From Heliocybe sulcata (taxonomy: Eukaryota > Basidiomycota > Agaricomycetes > Gloeophyllales > Gloeophyllaceae), in the NCBI GenBank assembly GCA_004369045.1, contig ML213503.1, forward strand, positions 1,377,343 to 1,441,342: a stretch of DNA of 64,000 bases, read 5' to 3'. The position numbers and the translations under genes are program-made. A model generated the notes under the pieces. That model saw nothing but the letters and a program-made list of their open reading frames with translations. It was not told where the DNA came from and did not search any database. Positions 1-11,906 of the stretch are shown piece by piece (position 1 is the stretch's first letter; every line of letters begins with the position of its first letter).

Positions 1-308
1 GGGTCCGGACACGTTCGGCTCTTTGGCATCGGTACGATTTCTGGAACGCTGGGTCAGGTCTCAACCTCGACTACCTTACCTGCCATGGAGAGGTTGCGCG
101 CGGTAAATCCGAGGACAGCCTATACGGTGCTTTGATAAGCTGACACTCGATTAACAGCGGAAAATCAAGAATAGTTATTTCTATAGTCGCAGCTCAAGAG
201 CTGGGGCTCTTGGACTGAGACTACGCCAGGGTATCTGTCGTACACTTCGCAATCACATCGCCAACCAAACTGTATCCAAGAACGTCCGAGCTCGTCTCTT
301 TGCGGGTC
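1..308. other. Gene-free left edge, 3' of Argonaute
   Basis: This stretch lies downstream of the Argonaute stop codon. I see no conserved reading frame, RNA gene or repeat in it. It may hold the Argonaute 3' untranslated region and the end of a gene outside the window. Confidence 0.4.
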
Positions 309-3300
309 TTAAACAAAATACATCTTGTTCGCCATCTTGCTGTTGATAGCAGTAAAGTGCTGTTGCCAGAATGCCAGATTGAAGTCGCCGGAGGTGTCCG
401 ACGAATAGTCGGCATTGAGGGCGACTTGGTCGTCATAGTGAAACTTGGCCCGGCGACATACGAGCTGAAGAAGGATAAGTGTAACGCGCATTCCGGAGGG
501 ATTGTACGCACATCGGCATCTGCAAAAGAGGCAGCAAGTTAATGAGACGGTTACGAAGGTTGTATATCAGAACGTACAGTAAACGGGAGCAGGGATAGAA
601 ACGGCACGTGAGGCCCGGGCATACGCAAAGCAGAGTCCATAGGACAGCTGTTGCAGACTGCATGGATGGTGAACAACAATGCAATGTTACACGATATGGG
701 GCTCACATGTCGGCGCCTAGTACTCTGCTGTTGCTGTTGATGATAGCTACATAGTGACTAGGCCGGCTGGCTGTCGGGGAATAAGCAAGAGGATATACAC
801 GACTAACAATATCAACGGCTTACTGCCTTTCAAGCCTGGTTGGCTCTGTAAATACCAGTCGAATTCCCTACGGCAGCATAGTTAGACAACTGGATCGAGG
901 GATGCATGGGCACTTTTACGTTGGGTGCGTGATGGCCTGATCAACGACCAGACCAGAACGACAGTTGCCAGTTTTGTCGGCGTCCCCTTCCGGAAAGAAG
1001 CGGATGTGGTGACGCTTGCCGACGATAATGAATACGAGCTGCGGCCATTTCGTCGGATCGCTTCCGTATGCCTTCATGAATGCCGCTATTTCAAACAGCT
1101 GGTTATCTGGCGTAACTCAAGACAATGAGCAGGATGTCACACCTTTGATTGCTGCCACCTCAGTGATCGCGAGGGTCCGGTATTCGCCCTCTGACACCCC
1201 ATCCCTGTAAAAGAGGAGAACTCTCGGTAATGTCTTCTCGTGAGCGTCCCAGTAGCATCGAAGAGCTCGCTAGAAATACTGTCAGGTGAAGACTTCCACT
1301 CATTGACTCATAACGTACCTCGACCATTTCCTGCATGTCTTCGATGACTTCTTGTCTGGGACGTTGGATCCGGATAGAAGCCACATACTTCGTGCAACGA
1401 TCATCCCAAGATGAGACCAAAGCAGCCACCGAAGGCTGCGACAGATCCGTCGGATGACTAACATCCGCGCCTAAAGAGCTCGCACATCAGAGAATTTCCC
1501 TCTGAAAACATGGATCATATTACCCAAAGCCATCACTCCCTCTGCTTTTAAATGATCCATGACGGAGCTGGTGACATAGCTATTGACTCCGCCCAATTTG
1601 ACATTGATTCTATATACCTGTTAGAAGGCATTACCAGGACGAATACCTTGCACTAACTTCAAAGTCAAATTATTGCAGTACTGATTGTTATATTGCTTGC
1701 CTGCGGTCTGTCATTCCTTTAGACTTGGAGTGCAAGGGGCAGCAGGGAAGGAGCTATACTTACCACACACTGGGTAACGAGGCCATCCTGGATCTCGATG
1801 TCACCCAGTCTCTTGACGAGTCGGTAGATGTCCGGACTGTTCTGTGGCAGTATAAAGACCACCAAGTCCGGCTTGCCAGGTAGACGGAAGAGGAACTGCA
1901 TTATAGATGAGCAAGTACATCTGAGCCAATAAAGATTCCGAACCTCCTTGATGGTCTTGACGTCCGGGCTAGTGAGTTGTCCAAGCGTCGGGTCCCCTGT
2001 TACCGCTGTCCGCCTTGGATTAGGGTGATGACAATTGTACCAAGAATCTAGCACTTACCCATCCCTAGTGATACATGAGCACCTGGTTCACCGGAAATAG
2101 TGTTGGTGCAAGCATACCTCGGGCCCTCATTACCTTGAGCAGTTCCTGCCCAAGCGCATATACCACAGGTTGATTGGTTGAGGCGAGGTCAATAATGGCC
2201 CATAGCTTGATAGGCTTCGGGTCCGCAAACCGATATCTGGTGACATTCCAGGTCCCCACCTCGTGAGAACGGAACACCATCCTCTCTTGACCTCCGAACT
2301 GAAGTTGCGGAGGCTCAAGAAGCCGCCCTTCAATGCGAGCAAGGTCTTTCTCGACAGATAGCCCGCCTGCGGCGAGTGTCACGGAAGTATCATACGCCAA
2401 CGCCTAGTGCAATCTGATCTCAGAAAAGAAGAATTGTTATCTGATTGCACTTACGACACGAGCATGCTCAATATCCGCCTTCCTTTCGCGCGGAGGCTTT
2501 GCAGAGAACCTTACAATATCGCCTTGGATTCTTGGGGGTGGCTGCTTGTTATAGAGCTGCGGTTTGACGATCCGGCAGCATTCGAGGGGCAGAATGATCG
2601 GGTGGTCTCTTCTCCCGACTTGCACCCCGAACAAGTCCGGATTCCTGATCTGGACGTTGTAGGTCTGTAAATAATGTTCCTGGAGAGCACAATGAGATGA
2701 AAGCAACCACAGACTACATGTATACGTACGGCGACTGTAATTTTCTCGGATCCTTTGTCGAACTCAACTCGCCCAGCATGCTTGACAAGGTCGTTGATGC
2801 GATATCTTCGTGGGCGAGACGACATTGTTGTCTCTATCCGTAGACCCTTCAGAGCATACCGAAGTTTCTGATAGTTCTGGCCGCTGAGACTACCTCGACT
2901 GCCTTCCCGGAGTTGAGCACGCGAAATACCCAGGTACTCGGCTGCGAAATCCGAGAGGTCCTCTTTGTCGATTCTGGATGCACTGCTCAGCAGTGCTGAC
3001 CTAAGTTAAACTAGGCACTTACAAGAGACCGCCGACAACGTCTATGTTGACCATAAGGCCCTGCGGGATTGGGCGGACACTCCTGCATCCAAAGTCATTG
3101 TCCATCTGTCATTCACACGAGATATTGAGACGTACTGGAAGTAGCCTTGAACCAGAAGAAACGGGCCCATACGACGTGCATTGCCGACGTTAGAGGCAAA
3201 GATGCGACGACCGTTCCGTACGGCACCCCCTCTGGGGTAGACCATGTCGCGAATGAGGAGAACGCTCAGCAATCGAGAGATAGTGATCACTTACATGGAC

Positions 3301-4119
3301 GGCGCATGCTGAAAGATAACGTTCAGCGCATTTAGGGCCGTCGCTGCTTCCTCCTGCTCGAAGGGTTCGCCCGTCATAAGGTTTGAGGAACCCATCCCGA
3401 GGACGACGTTCCTGAGATACCTTGGAGAAGATCAGCATAGCGCGCACAGTATCTATGCCTGGATATGGAGATACCTTTTCTCCACTAGCTTGGCAAATGT
3501 GATCCTGATGGTCACCATCGTTGGCGATTGAAGGGGAGCTTGAGGATTGGGTCGGGTCCAGGGTAGGGTGAACTAGATGTATCTAATCAGTAGGGCATCT
3601 AAATAGACAGAGATGGTCCTCGCCTCTCCAGATGGGCCTTCAGGGAGCTGCAGCTCCCTCGTAGACCTACACAGGCTAGTAGTGAACATCATGTATGGGT
3701 CGGACACAACAGAGCAACAGACCACAGGATCTTATTCCCATCATATGATCCCTGCCCACCAAAAATGTGCGGATACACCTCAACCTGGAGACGCTGCATT
3801 AACTCCCTCGCTTTGGATTTGCCGATTTCCTGATCCCTCTCCGTTTGCGCCCTCGATGATACAGCCTTATTCATGACTAGGATAAGTTAGAGATGACTGA
3901 CAAACTCATAGTGGGTCCGACTTACTAACTGTACGCAGATGCAAAGAACAAAATCAGCGAGATGCCATTTCGCTCAGAGGATCGTCGCTCACCGTCGTAC
4001 TCCCAAAAGTGTTGACCGTTCCAATCGACCCTGAAGGCGTTGGCCTGGATCCTCACGAGTTGACCCACTGTACCCCTCCACCGCGTCCAGCTAGGTTGCG
4101 GTGCTTGTGGTGCAGCCAT
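309..4119 (-). CDS. ago: Argonaute, slicer-type (QDE-2-like)
   Basis: Core RNA-silencing protein that binds small RNA and cleaves paired transcripts. The ATG at 4119 opens MAAPQAPQPSWTRWRG, then the Ago-N strand GQLVRIQANAFRVDW. Next come the L1 region (FFASNVGNARRMGPFLLVQGYFQ-type segment near 3150-3230), PAZ (YRINDLVKHAGRVEF near 2790; end NPDLFGVQVGRRDHP near 2630), MID (ILPQNSPDIYRLVKRLGD near 1830, TQCV near 1770, INVKLGGVNS near 1600) and PIWI. All four PIWI catalytic residues are present: Asp in GADVSHP (1462-1464), Glu in RQEVIED (1349-1351), Asp in FYRDGVSEGEY (1201-1203) and His in TSRPSHY (754-756). In MID the Tyr, Lys and Gln of the 5'-phosphate pocket are kept. The protein ends NKMYFV, matching the family's buried C-terminus. 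At least a dozen short introns break the frame, so exon limits are approximate; about 900-1000 residues. It looks intact. Confidence 0.93.
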
Positions 4120-4670
4120 GTTCGATCACACTTGCAGACTAAAAGCACAGCACTTGTCAGTAATGAGGCCGAATCGAGACTGCGACGCCTGCAGTTATGC
4201 TAAGGCGATATCTGAAGAAAAGATGGTGGTGAAGAAGAAGAGTGGGGAATTCAGAGGACGCTGGTTTATATTCCTTTCGAGGTCTATAGAGACGAGGAAA
4301 GGCAACTCGAACCAAATCCTAACGCGGATATGCAGTCAACATATCTAGATCAGCGCTTATCCGATTGTTGATTTGTGGCAGTGCCGCCATCAATGGACGA
4401 CTCGCACTGTGCACATGACCGTTCTATCCTCGGACGTCATTGGCAGAAATCTTTGAGAGCGGCGAAAAGGAGATCCTCGCAAATGAATTGGTAACATAAG
4501 GGTGGCGCAGCATTTGTCTGTGGTTGACGTATGCTTGACTGATGACAACACAACTTGAACCGCAGCTTACTTCAACGCAGGGTAGCACACTTCGTATATC
4601 AATGTTACAACAATTTACTTGGCTTCTACTTCTTTTATACCATTCTCGCACCCCCATTTCTGGTACCGCC
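4120..4670. other. Intergenic, presumed Argonaute promoter
   Basis: About 550 bases between the Argonaute start and the end of the next minus-strand gene. Short frames here are shadows. I see no clear TATA box or repeat. Confidence 0.4.
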
Positions 4671-6195
4671 TTAGTCCATCTTCTCGACCCTAGGATGCTG
4701 AAATAAGACATAAATTGAGCCCTCTTGATCCGTTCACAGAGCCGAGTGCCTGGACACTCACCGTCTGACTGTTGAATCCATCCATGCCGGCAGCAACTCG
4801 AGCTCCAGCGATCATCGCACTCCAGTCCAAGGTGTCAAATTGCTGAATACCTTCTCGTTTGTTGTTCTCCTGCAAGGCGCGAGCCGTTAGCATGTGCTGA
4901 TGGACGATGTCTATCAGCGGCATAGGGGAGTTGTGCTCGTTCGTAAGGCGGCGGACATGCCTGCAGCAATATATATAAATGGCACTAATGGTGTCGAGAA
5001 TAACCACAACTTACGTCGCGTCCTTGATACCGCCATCGATGGCGAAGCCTTCGCTGCCATCGAAGTTGTCATGAAGCATCCTGTTACCGTAGTTGATCAA
5101 TCTGAGACAGTGCAGATCCGGTCAACCGACGGCAACCCGGTAATGAAGGACGGAAGCGCACGGGGGAGCCGGCATCATGTCTAAAATGTTTGAATAGGCT
5201 GCAATCAGCCACTGTAACTGCACGTTGCGGTATACGAGCCCACTGACCCTTGATGAGATCGTAGGCGGTCCCCGCCCCGACGCCGGATTTTTCCGCCATC
5301 GTGAAAGTCTCTGCCATGACTTCCAGCATACCCATAATCATAGAATTGCCAATTAACTTGAAAGTGCACGCTATGAATGAAAGAGACAATCAGTTGCGGA
5401 ACATAAGATGAGCCCATGAGAGTCACGACGCAGGCAGACATCGGCGTACCTTTCTCGAGATTACCACCCAGGTCGTACACCTTTCGGCCAACAGCGGGGA
5501 CGAGAAGATACGCGACCTCCTTCTTCGACCTGTAGTCACCACTCAGGACAACAATTAGTTGCGCCTTGTCGGCTGCTGCAGGTGGCCCAAACACAGGACT
5601 TGTCACGAGGTGGCAATGTGGGATGGAGGAGATCAGTGAATCCAGCTCTCCGGCGAGCGTCGGGTAGACCTGCATGAATGAACAGAGTTGGAGGATGACA
5701 TAGGATCCACTGACATACTTGACATACCGTACTCGTCTCAACAAAGATCTTGTTCTTCGTGGGCTTGTCCTTCTGTCGCAGAAGTTAGATGTGCATTTGC
5801 GAAAGGAGAGTACCACTGAAACGTACTTGCAGAGCTTCATGGAATTGTTGATATACACCCTTAACAACATCATCGCTTGCGAGGTTGGTGATGATGATCT
5901 CGCATTCAGTAGCAACCTCACCCAAACTGTGGGCGATGCGGATTTTGTCTTCCCCGACCTCCTTCTGTAGCTTCTCGCATTTTGATACAGATCGATTCCA
6001 CACGAGTACAGGTACAAATCCGCCTGGATGACTGGCACGATAATTTGAAAGATTACGGGCCATGAGGTAGCCCATTGCACCGAGGCCTACGAATCCGATC
6101 TGAGGGGGATGGGCACCAGGAGTCGCAGGCCGCGAGAAAGGAACCTCCTGGGCACCGACACCAAGACCAAGATGATGATGGATCGAGTGGGACAT
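4671..6195 (-). CDS. 3-hydroxyisobutyrate dehydrogenase-like (beta-hydroxyacid dehydrogenase)
   Basis: NAD(P)-dependent oxidoreductase of the 3-hydroxyisobutyrate/6-phosphogluconate dehydrogenase superfamily. The ATG at 6195 starts MSHSIHHHLGLGVGAQEV, followed by the dinucleotide loop IGFVGLGAMGYLMARNL. Later segments are TYPTLAGELDSL, HLVTSPVFGPPAAADKAQL (substrate loop), and FKLIGNSMIMGMLEVMAE with the catalytic Lys and the Asn four residues on. The C-terminal helices contain LTNEHNSPMPLIDIVHQHM. The last exon reads HPRVEKMD and stops at 4671-4673. Roughly 370 residues in several exons. The short His-rich lead is not an obvious mitochondrial presequence, so a role in valine breakdown is less sure than for mitochondrial members. 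A GLYR1-like or other branch of the superfamily is possible. Confidence 0.85.
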
Positions 6196-6552
6196 TGTCG
6201 GTGTGGTATGCGGATAGGATCGATGGTTTGGTCTAGCAGCAGACGATGGTTATATACAGCGTTTATTCCTGAGTAGCACTAGCTCCGTGAGCGTACTGCA
6301 TAAGGATCAAGCAGGAAAAGAGCTGACTCACGTACGGATCAAGAGAGAAAGGCTCTCCGTTGCGCAGTAGACCTGCGAAATGTGGATGAGAGGGCAGGAG
6401 ATGAAGATCAGGATGCCTAGTCCGTCGGAGGCGAAAGGCTCAAGTACTTGACGCGCCTCCGTCAGGTGAGGCAATCTCGCGTGGAAGCCACGTGAGGGCC
6501 ATCGTGCCTGCTATGACTGCCTTTCCTGGCCGCTACAGCGTTGTACATCGCT
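6196..6552. promoter_or_regulatory. Divergent promoter region
   Basis: The 357 bases between two head-to-head start codons must carry both promoters and both 5' untranslated regions. No coding sequence was found. The ATG at 6495-6520 region on the plus strand is out of frame with the kinase. Confidence 0.5.
6250..6256 (-). promoter_or_regulatory. TATA box for the dehydrogenase
   Basis: TATATAA on the minus strand, about 55 bases upstream of the ATG at 6195, in the right orientation for that gene. It lies within a 357-base divergent promoter (6196-6552) shared with the NAK-family kinase; no TATA box was seen facing the kinase. Confidence 0.4.
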
Positions 6553-9500
6553 ATGGCCATGGCCATGGTCCAGCAGGCGCAAGCCTACCAGATGACCAGC
6601 AGAGGTACTCTGGTGCCGGGCCAGACAATATCTGTCAACAAGTATACGGTGCAGGTCGAGCGATATCTCAGCCAGGGTGCGTCCACGTCTATCTGGCTGC
6701 ATGTGAGACGCGAGCTGATCTTACAATTGTTAGGTGGTTTTGCGCACGTCTATCTTTGCAGGACGGCACAGCCAGTATACAATACGCATCATCATGTTTT
6801 GAAGAGGATAGCGGTCCAGAGTGAGGCAATGTTGTCCGAGGTGAAAAAGGAGGTGGACATTATGGTACGTGTGCCGCGCTTTTGGCTCTCGGATGTCTGT
6901 TCATGACGGTTCAGAGGATTTTGAGAGGACATCCCAATATTGTCTATCTCATTGATGCGGCCTGGCATCGCATGCCGAATGGGATGTATGAGGTCTTCAT
7001 TCTGATGGAGTTCTGTCAAGGTTGGTTGATCCAACGCTGGCTGCAACCGGAAGTTCCTGATTCGCAATTTGCAAGGCGGGGGCATCATTGACATGATGAA
7101 CAGGCGTCTCCGTGAGCGCTTGACGGAAGCCGAGATCCTACAGATCTTCGTGGATGTTTGTGAAGGTGTTGCTGCTATGCACAACCTTCGCCCCCCTCTC
7201 CTGCATCGTGACTTGAAGGTCGAGAACATCCTGCAAGCCTCTTCAGCATCGTACAAGCTCTGCGATTTTGGATCGGCTGCGCCCGTTGCTCCTAGAGTGC
7301 CTGCCACGACGGCTGAGATCCGTGCTTTGGAGGCGGACCTGAACAGACATACCACTCTACAGTACCGGGCTCCCGAAATGGTGGATCCGTACCTAAGACG
7401 ACCAGTTGATGAGAAGTCGGATGTCTGGGCGCTCGGCGTCCTGCTGTACAAACTCTGCTATTACACGACTCCCTTCGAGGAGCACGGGCCTCTAGCCATC
7501 CTCAATGTCCAATACAAGACCCCTCCTTATCCTGTTTACTCCGCTAACATGAATAATCTCATAGGTTAGTCACCAGCCTATGATATACTGCATCACATCT
7601 AATTATAGAACCTAGCATCAATGCTTCGCGAGCATGGTACTCAGCGTCCCTCAGTTTTCGAGCTCTTGACTCAGGTGCACAGACTACGTGGCACCAAGTC
7701 CCGATTCACTTACAGTGTACCCGCTCGTCAACCTCTCTCCCCGCGGTCTGTCCAGAGCTCTGCTGGCGCTCCCGCGAATCCCTTGGACGATCTTATCTCC
7801 TACCGTTCACCTCCGACAGAACCCGCGCTTCCGGCGCTTTCCCCTCCGGTTATGGGTGCTCCAGGTTCTGGTGTGCAAGCCAGAGACAAAGTGCTCGAAG
7901 CAATTGCGCCCATGCGACGCGGACGGCCTACTGACCATACTTCACGACCCGGCAGCCCCGATAAGCCTCCAGTTGCACGGGAGGAGCAGGCAAAGCAGGC
8001 ACCTGCGGGCAAAGGATTTGACGTGCAGTTTGGCGCCGAAGACGATCAAGCATGGAATGCCTTGAGAGGAGACGGGACCGGTGGTGTGAGAGGGCACAAA
8101 TCAGGGCTCGCTTCGGTCGAAGGCTGGAAAGTCAAAAGTTCCGTTATAGACCTGACGGATTCCGATCCTTGGTCGCGTCGTAAGGCAGATCATGGTAGGA
8201 AGCCTACGACCGACAAAGCCTCTGACGGCTTCGGTGATTCTTTCAGCGCTTCACTTGGCCTGTCATCGTCATCCGAGGCCGCCGCGGCCGCGGCTGCCGC
8301 TTCATCGACCAAGACGGGGAGTAGTTCAAGCAGAGCCATCATTCCGCCCCGCCCGCCGTCAGCCACACCGCGTTTGACCGGAGAGCCAATAAGGTCCAAC
8401 AGGGTGAGCCTTGCACCTCGGAGGGACACGAAAGACGCGTTCGAGGGCTTGGGCATTAGTCCATCTGAGAAACCTGCCATCAGGACTTTGGGAGAAGCCA
8501 GCAGGTCTCGGACGGAACTCACCTTACCTGAGGGAACCGGCACTGGATTCTTACCGTCCAGGCCGTCTAGTTCCAATGCTGCGGCGACACGACCTACACC
8601 CTCGCCGAAGCCGCCGCAAGCCTCTTATTTTTCCAATGCTTCCGCCGCTCCACGCAGTCCGAAGCCAGCTTGGGGTCACACTACGTCCTTGCCGCCGGAA
8701 GAGCTCTCGCCCGAGCAGAGGTTCCCTTCACTCGAGGAGTTGGATCGGACGTTTGGGTCACCTTCACCTGGCGTTGCTGGCGGGCGACCTCGCAAGCCTA
8801 CCAATGAGTTTAGGCAGAACTCTGGAGCACCTGCTTTACCTCCTAGAGGCCCTGCTAATCAGGGCATGGAACCCGGCCAACCACAGCCTGCTCGAGGTGA
8901 TGCTGGAATACGCTCCCAGCAGGTTACAGGTATCGCGATGCGGGAGGCACAGTCGAGTTCTCAAAGACGCTTCGGCGAGCCTCTGAGCACCAACCAGTCC
9001 GCTTCGAACGATATGGAGGCTCGGAAATCCAGGCCACCGAGGCCCAGCTTGTCCAGGAAGCACCGGAGTTCCGTTTCTATCAAGCATACAGCTGCTCCTA
9101 ACAACAACGATCTGATCGACATGTCGGTTCCTTCGCCCAATGCTCCGTCAGATAAGCCATCGGAGAGTCCATCTTCACTGCTCGATGTCAAGTCGGAGCC
9201 TCGAGACTGGTTGACTGGCACTGATGACGAGGCCGCACCCTCGTCGAGGAACACTACTACTGGTACGCCTGTATTAAGGAACTCGCCTAGTAAGCGTGCG
9301 TCTGTCATCCAAGGAAGTGGAGGTGCTATCCCTGCCGCGCGAGCAGCTGTCACCGCCGCTTACCATACGGAGTCTTCGCCAAGTTCATCCCTGAAGGCTC
9401 CCAGCTTACCTACTGGCAACGCCACACGCAGGCCGTCACCTATTCGAACAGAGACCGTCTCGAGTCATATCTCAACTCAGTTGACGGATAACTGGAGTCC

Positions 9501-10692
9501 TGTAGTTGAGAGACCACCACCTCAGCCTCAGCGGAAGAATACTTCGTCCTCAAGTAGTTCTGAAGGTGGTCCCGAGGACGCCAATGGATACGCCGCTAGA
9601 GCTGCTTCGAGAACCACTGATCATAAAGAGCCCCGAAGGCGGAAGACACGGTCCAAGAGCAGACAGGGCTCAGTCCATGACTTGGTTGATCTGTGGGGAG
9701 GCAGCAGACCACCTACTGCTACATCCATTGAACAGGACAACAAGAGGGTCACGCCGGCGCCGGCGTCCCCTTCTCGACATCGGTCGAACTCGCCGGAGCC
9801 CTTGATACCAGGCCTCGAGTCTGAAGCGCCTAGAGGCCATTCGCCCAAGCGACGGTTCTCTGTTGGACATCGGAAACAACCTTCAGTGGCGAAGGCAGCT
9901 GCACCCTCGCCCATGCCGTCCGAAGCTTCGGGCCGATCAAGGCCGCAGTCGATGTTCGTGTTCCCTACCTCGAAGAACACAACGGGTGTCTCGACACCTG
10001 CGCAAGAGCAGTCCCCTCCATTGACTGGCCTCAAAGCGCCTGAGAATTATCGGAGGAGTTCCAGTCGTCGCACCTCGATTTCCGATATGGTCCAAATGTA
10101 TGAGTCAAGAGCAAAATCTCAGACTCCTGTCTCGCCACCGCCTGCACCTGCCAAGCCTGCCAATCTGAAGCTTCCTAGCCAAGCAACATCCCCCGTCCCT
10201 GCTTCGCGTTTCACGAGACCTTCCCCCACGCGTCCAGCGCACAACTGGGGAAGCAATACTACGGGTCAGGGTCAGGGTCTCCAGGCACCTAGTAAGGGCT
10301 CGGACAGTACGAAGGACCGAACATCTCCTACTGGTCTTCCAAGAGAGTCCACTGGGGCTTCATTGGGCTCGGGTCTACCGGATTCCTCAGCTGGGACAGG
10401 CAGCCCTTATCGCAGTGTTCCCTTGAAACAGTCCTTCACAGCCGACCCCAGCTCACCAGAGCGACCCCGTATGCAAGCTCTCCCCATACGCAAGCCTACG
10501 GTGTCTGCTGAAGAGCCCACCACGCCCCAGTCACCGGACAAGCCGTATCAGGGAGTAGGCAGGCTCATCGATCAGTGGCAGCGGAAGACCGCTGAAGCCG
10601 ATAAGACGGGGCCCAGTCAGATGCCTCGCCGAGGTGGGTTTAATCCTCGTCGGGGTGCGGTGGCATCCACGGTACCAGGGGGAGCGCGATGA
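6553..10692 (+). CDS. NAK-family Ser/Thr kinase (Ark1/Prk1/AAK1 type)
   Basis: Kinase of the family that phosphorylates clathrin adaptors and actin regulators during endocytosis. Exons 6553-6676, 6734-6864, 6915-7020, 7076-7564 and 7616-10692 give about 1308 residues; the ATG at 6553 is the first in frame. The kinase domain spans roughly residues 25-320: VERYLSQGGFAHVYL, Lys in HVLKRIAV, EFCQGGGIIDMMN, catalytic HRDLKVENIL (the NAK form), CDFGSAAP, YRAPEM and SDVWALGVLLYK. The last exon starts with the end of the domain (ASMLREHGTQRPSVFELL). The remaining 1000 residues are Pro/Ser/Arg-rich and probably disordered, with an Ala run near 8280. Three short W/Y-containing hydrophobic motifs recur in the tail. 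It is divergent from the dehydrogenase gene and convergent with the copper transporter gene. Confidence 0.92.
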
Positions 10693-10851
10693 TTTACAAC
10701 ATGTACGATATTATTCACAACATTGCTCGGAACGATACACAGACGATGCCCAGTCGTAATAATTATTTATGTGGATACTAGACATTATGCATGGCGAGCT
10801 GATAATATGTAAGAGACGATGAAGCACTGAGTGAATCGAGATGAGATATTA

Positions 10852-11906
10852 TCACGAGAAGGCCCGCTCCTCGTCTGAGTCCTCTTCTCCAATGTGGAAC
10901 AAGCGCTGTTGAGAGCTGCTATGACGGTGATGGCCGGTGCCGTTCGTTGTATCTTTCAACGTTCCATGGAGGAGGGCCCTCGCAACCTCCTTTCCCTTCC
11001 CTAGCTCCCATGCATCGTCGTCGTCGGGGTACATATTGCCTTTCACTAGCTCGGTATCCCCGCCCAGTCCTAGCTCGAGCGCCACAGCGTCTGCTCGAGC
11101 AATGTTAGACTCATTCGGGTGGATGAAGATGCTCTCAGGTTTGGATTTGGAGCGCGGGCGACCCTTCATTTGGTCCATTCGCAAGGGATAAGATGAGGAT
11201 TCGGAGAATTCGGGGGAGTAATCGAGAAGGGGCTCTTTGGTGCTGTACATGCTGCTGTAGCAAAGTTGTTAAGCTGCTAAGAGAAGGGAGGATCATAATA
11301 CGCACTCTCGGGAGTTGCGGTGAGGTTGCGGCGCATCGTAATATTCGATGATAAATTGTCCTGCAGTCAGAGCAGTTACCTGAATCATACGGGTGTGAGC
11401 TTTGGAGTCATCGGAGCACGGATACTCTCTGCTCACTGTGACGACGAGGATCCTGCCCGAACAATGTCAGCTGAGCTAAGAACGCTGGAGTCAAGAGCAC
11501 CTACCCGAGGTGAAAGGTCATAGCGATCAGCATGTATAACCTAGAGACAGGAATTCACGCTGTCATTAAAGTCCAGGCATAACAATTCCAACGTACAGTC
11601 TAACAAAGGTCACTATCCAGTAGAGTGCGGCTCTCCATAATGCGTTGTGGGTGCGTGAGTGGCGTGTAGAGGCGAACGGGCTCCAGTGTTTGTTCAAGGC
11701 TAAGGTCAATAGTCTAGAAGTATCGAACCGCTTAGCACAGACAGCAGCTGTCCATCTGACACGTACCTCTCAGAAATGCATAGAAAGAACGTCAAGCATG
11801 AAGCCAGCAGGAAATGAGCGAATGAGTTGAGGACCAGAGACCCGAAGAGGACATGTTCGCCGAGGTACTGAAAGTGAAGGCGGTCTTCCCAGCCTTCCAT
11901 CTTCAT
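10852..11906 (-). CDS. Ctr-type copper transporter
   Basis: Copper-uptake channel of the Ctr family, which works as a trimer. The ATG at 11906 starts MKMEGWEDRLHFQYLGEH, then TM1 (VLFGSLVLNSFAHFLLASCL). After an intron come HNALWRAALYWIVTFVRL and LYMLIAMTFH; the latter is the family's TM2 MxxxM motif. TM3 (MIQVTALTAGQFIIEYYD) follows an exon start that I could not fix exactly. The last exon encodes a hydrophilic C-tail of about 130 residues (MYSTKEPLLDYSPEF to EERAFS) with acidic and Ser/His-rich stretches. The N-terminus has few Met residues, unlike high-affinity plasma-membrane members, so a vacuolar CTR2-like role is more likely. Tail-to-tail with the NAK kinase, 159 bases apart. Confidence 0.82.

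Noticed and set aside
5205-6080. 291-residue minus-strand frame in the dehydrogenase gene
   Set aside because: It reads partly in frame through introns and partly out of frame; the spliced dehydrogenase explains the conserved blocks.
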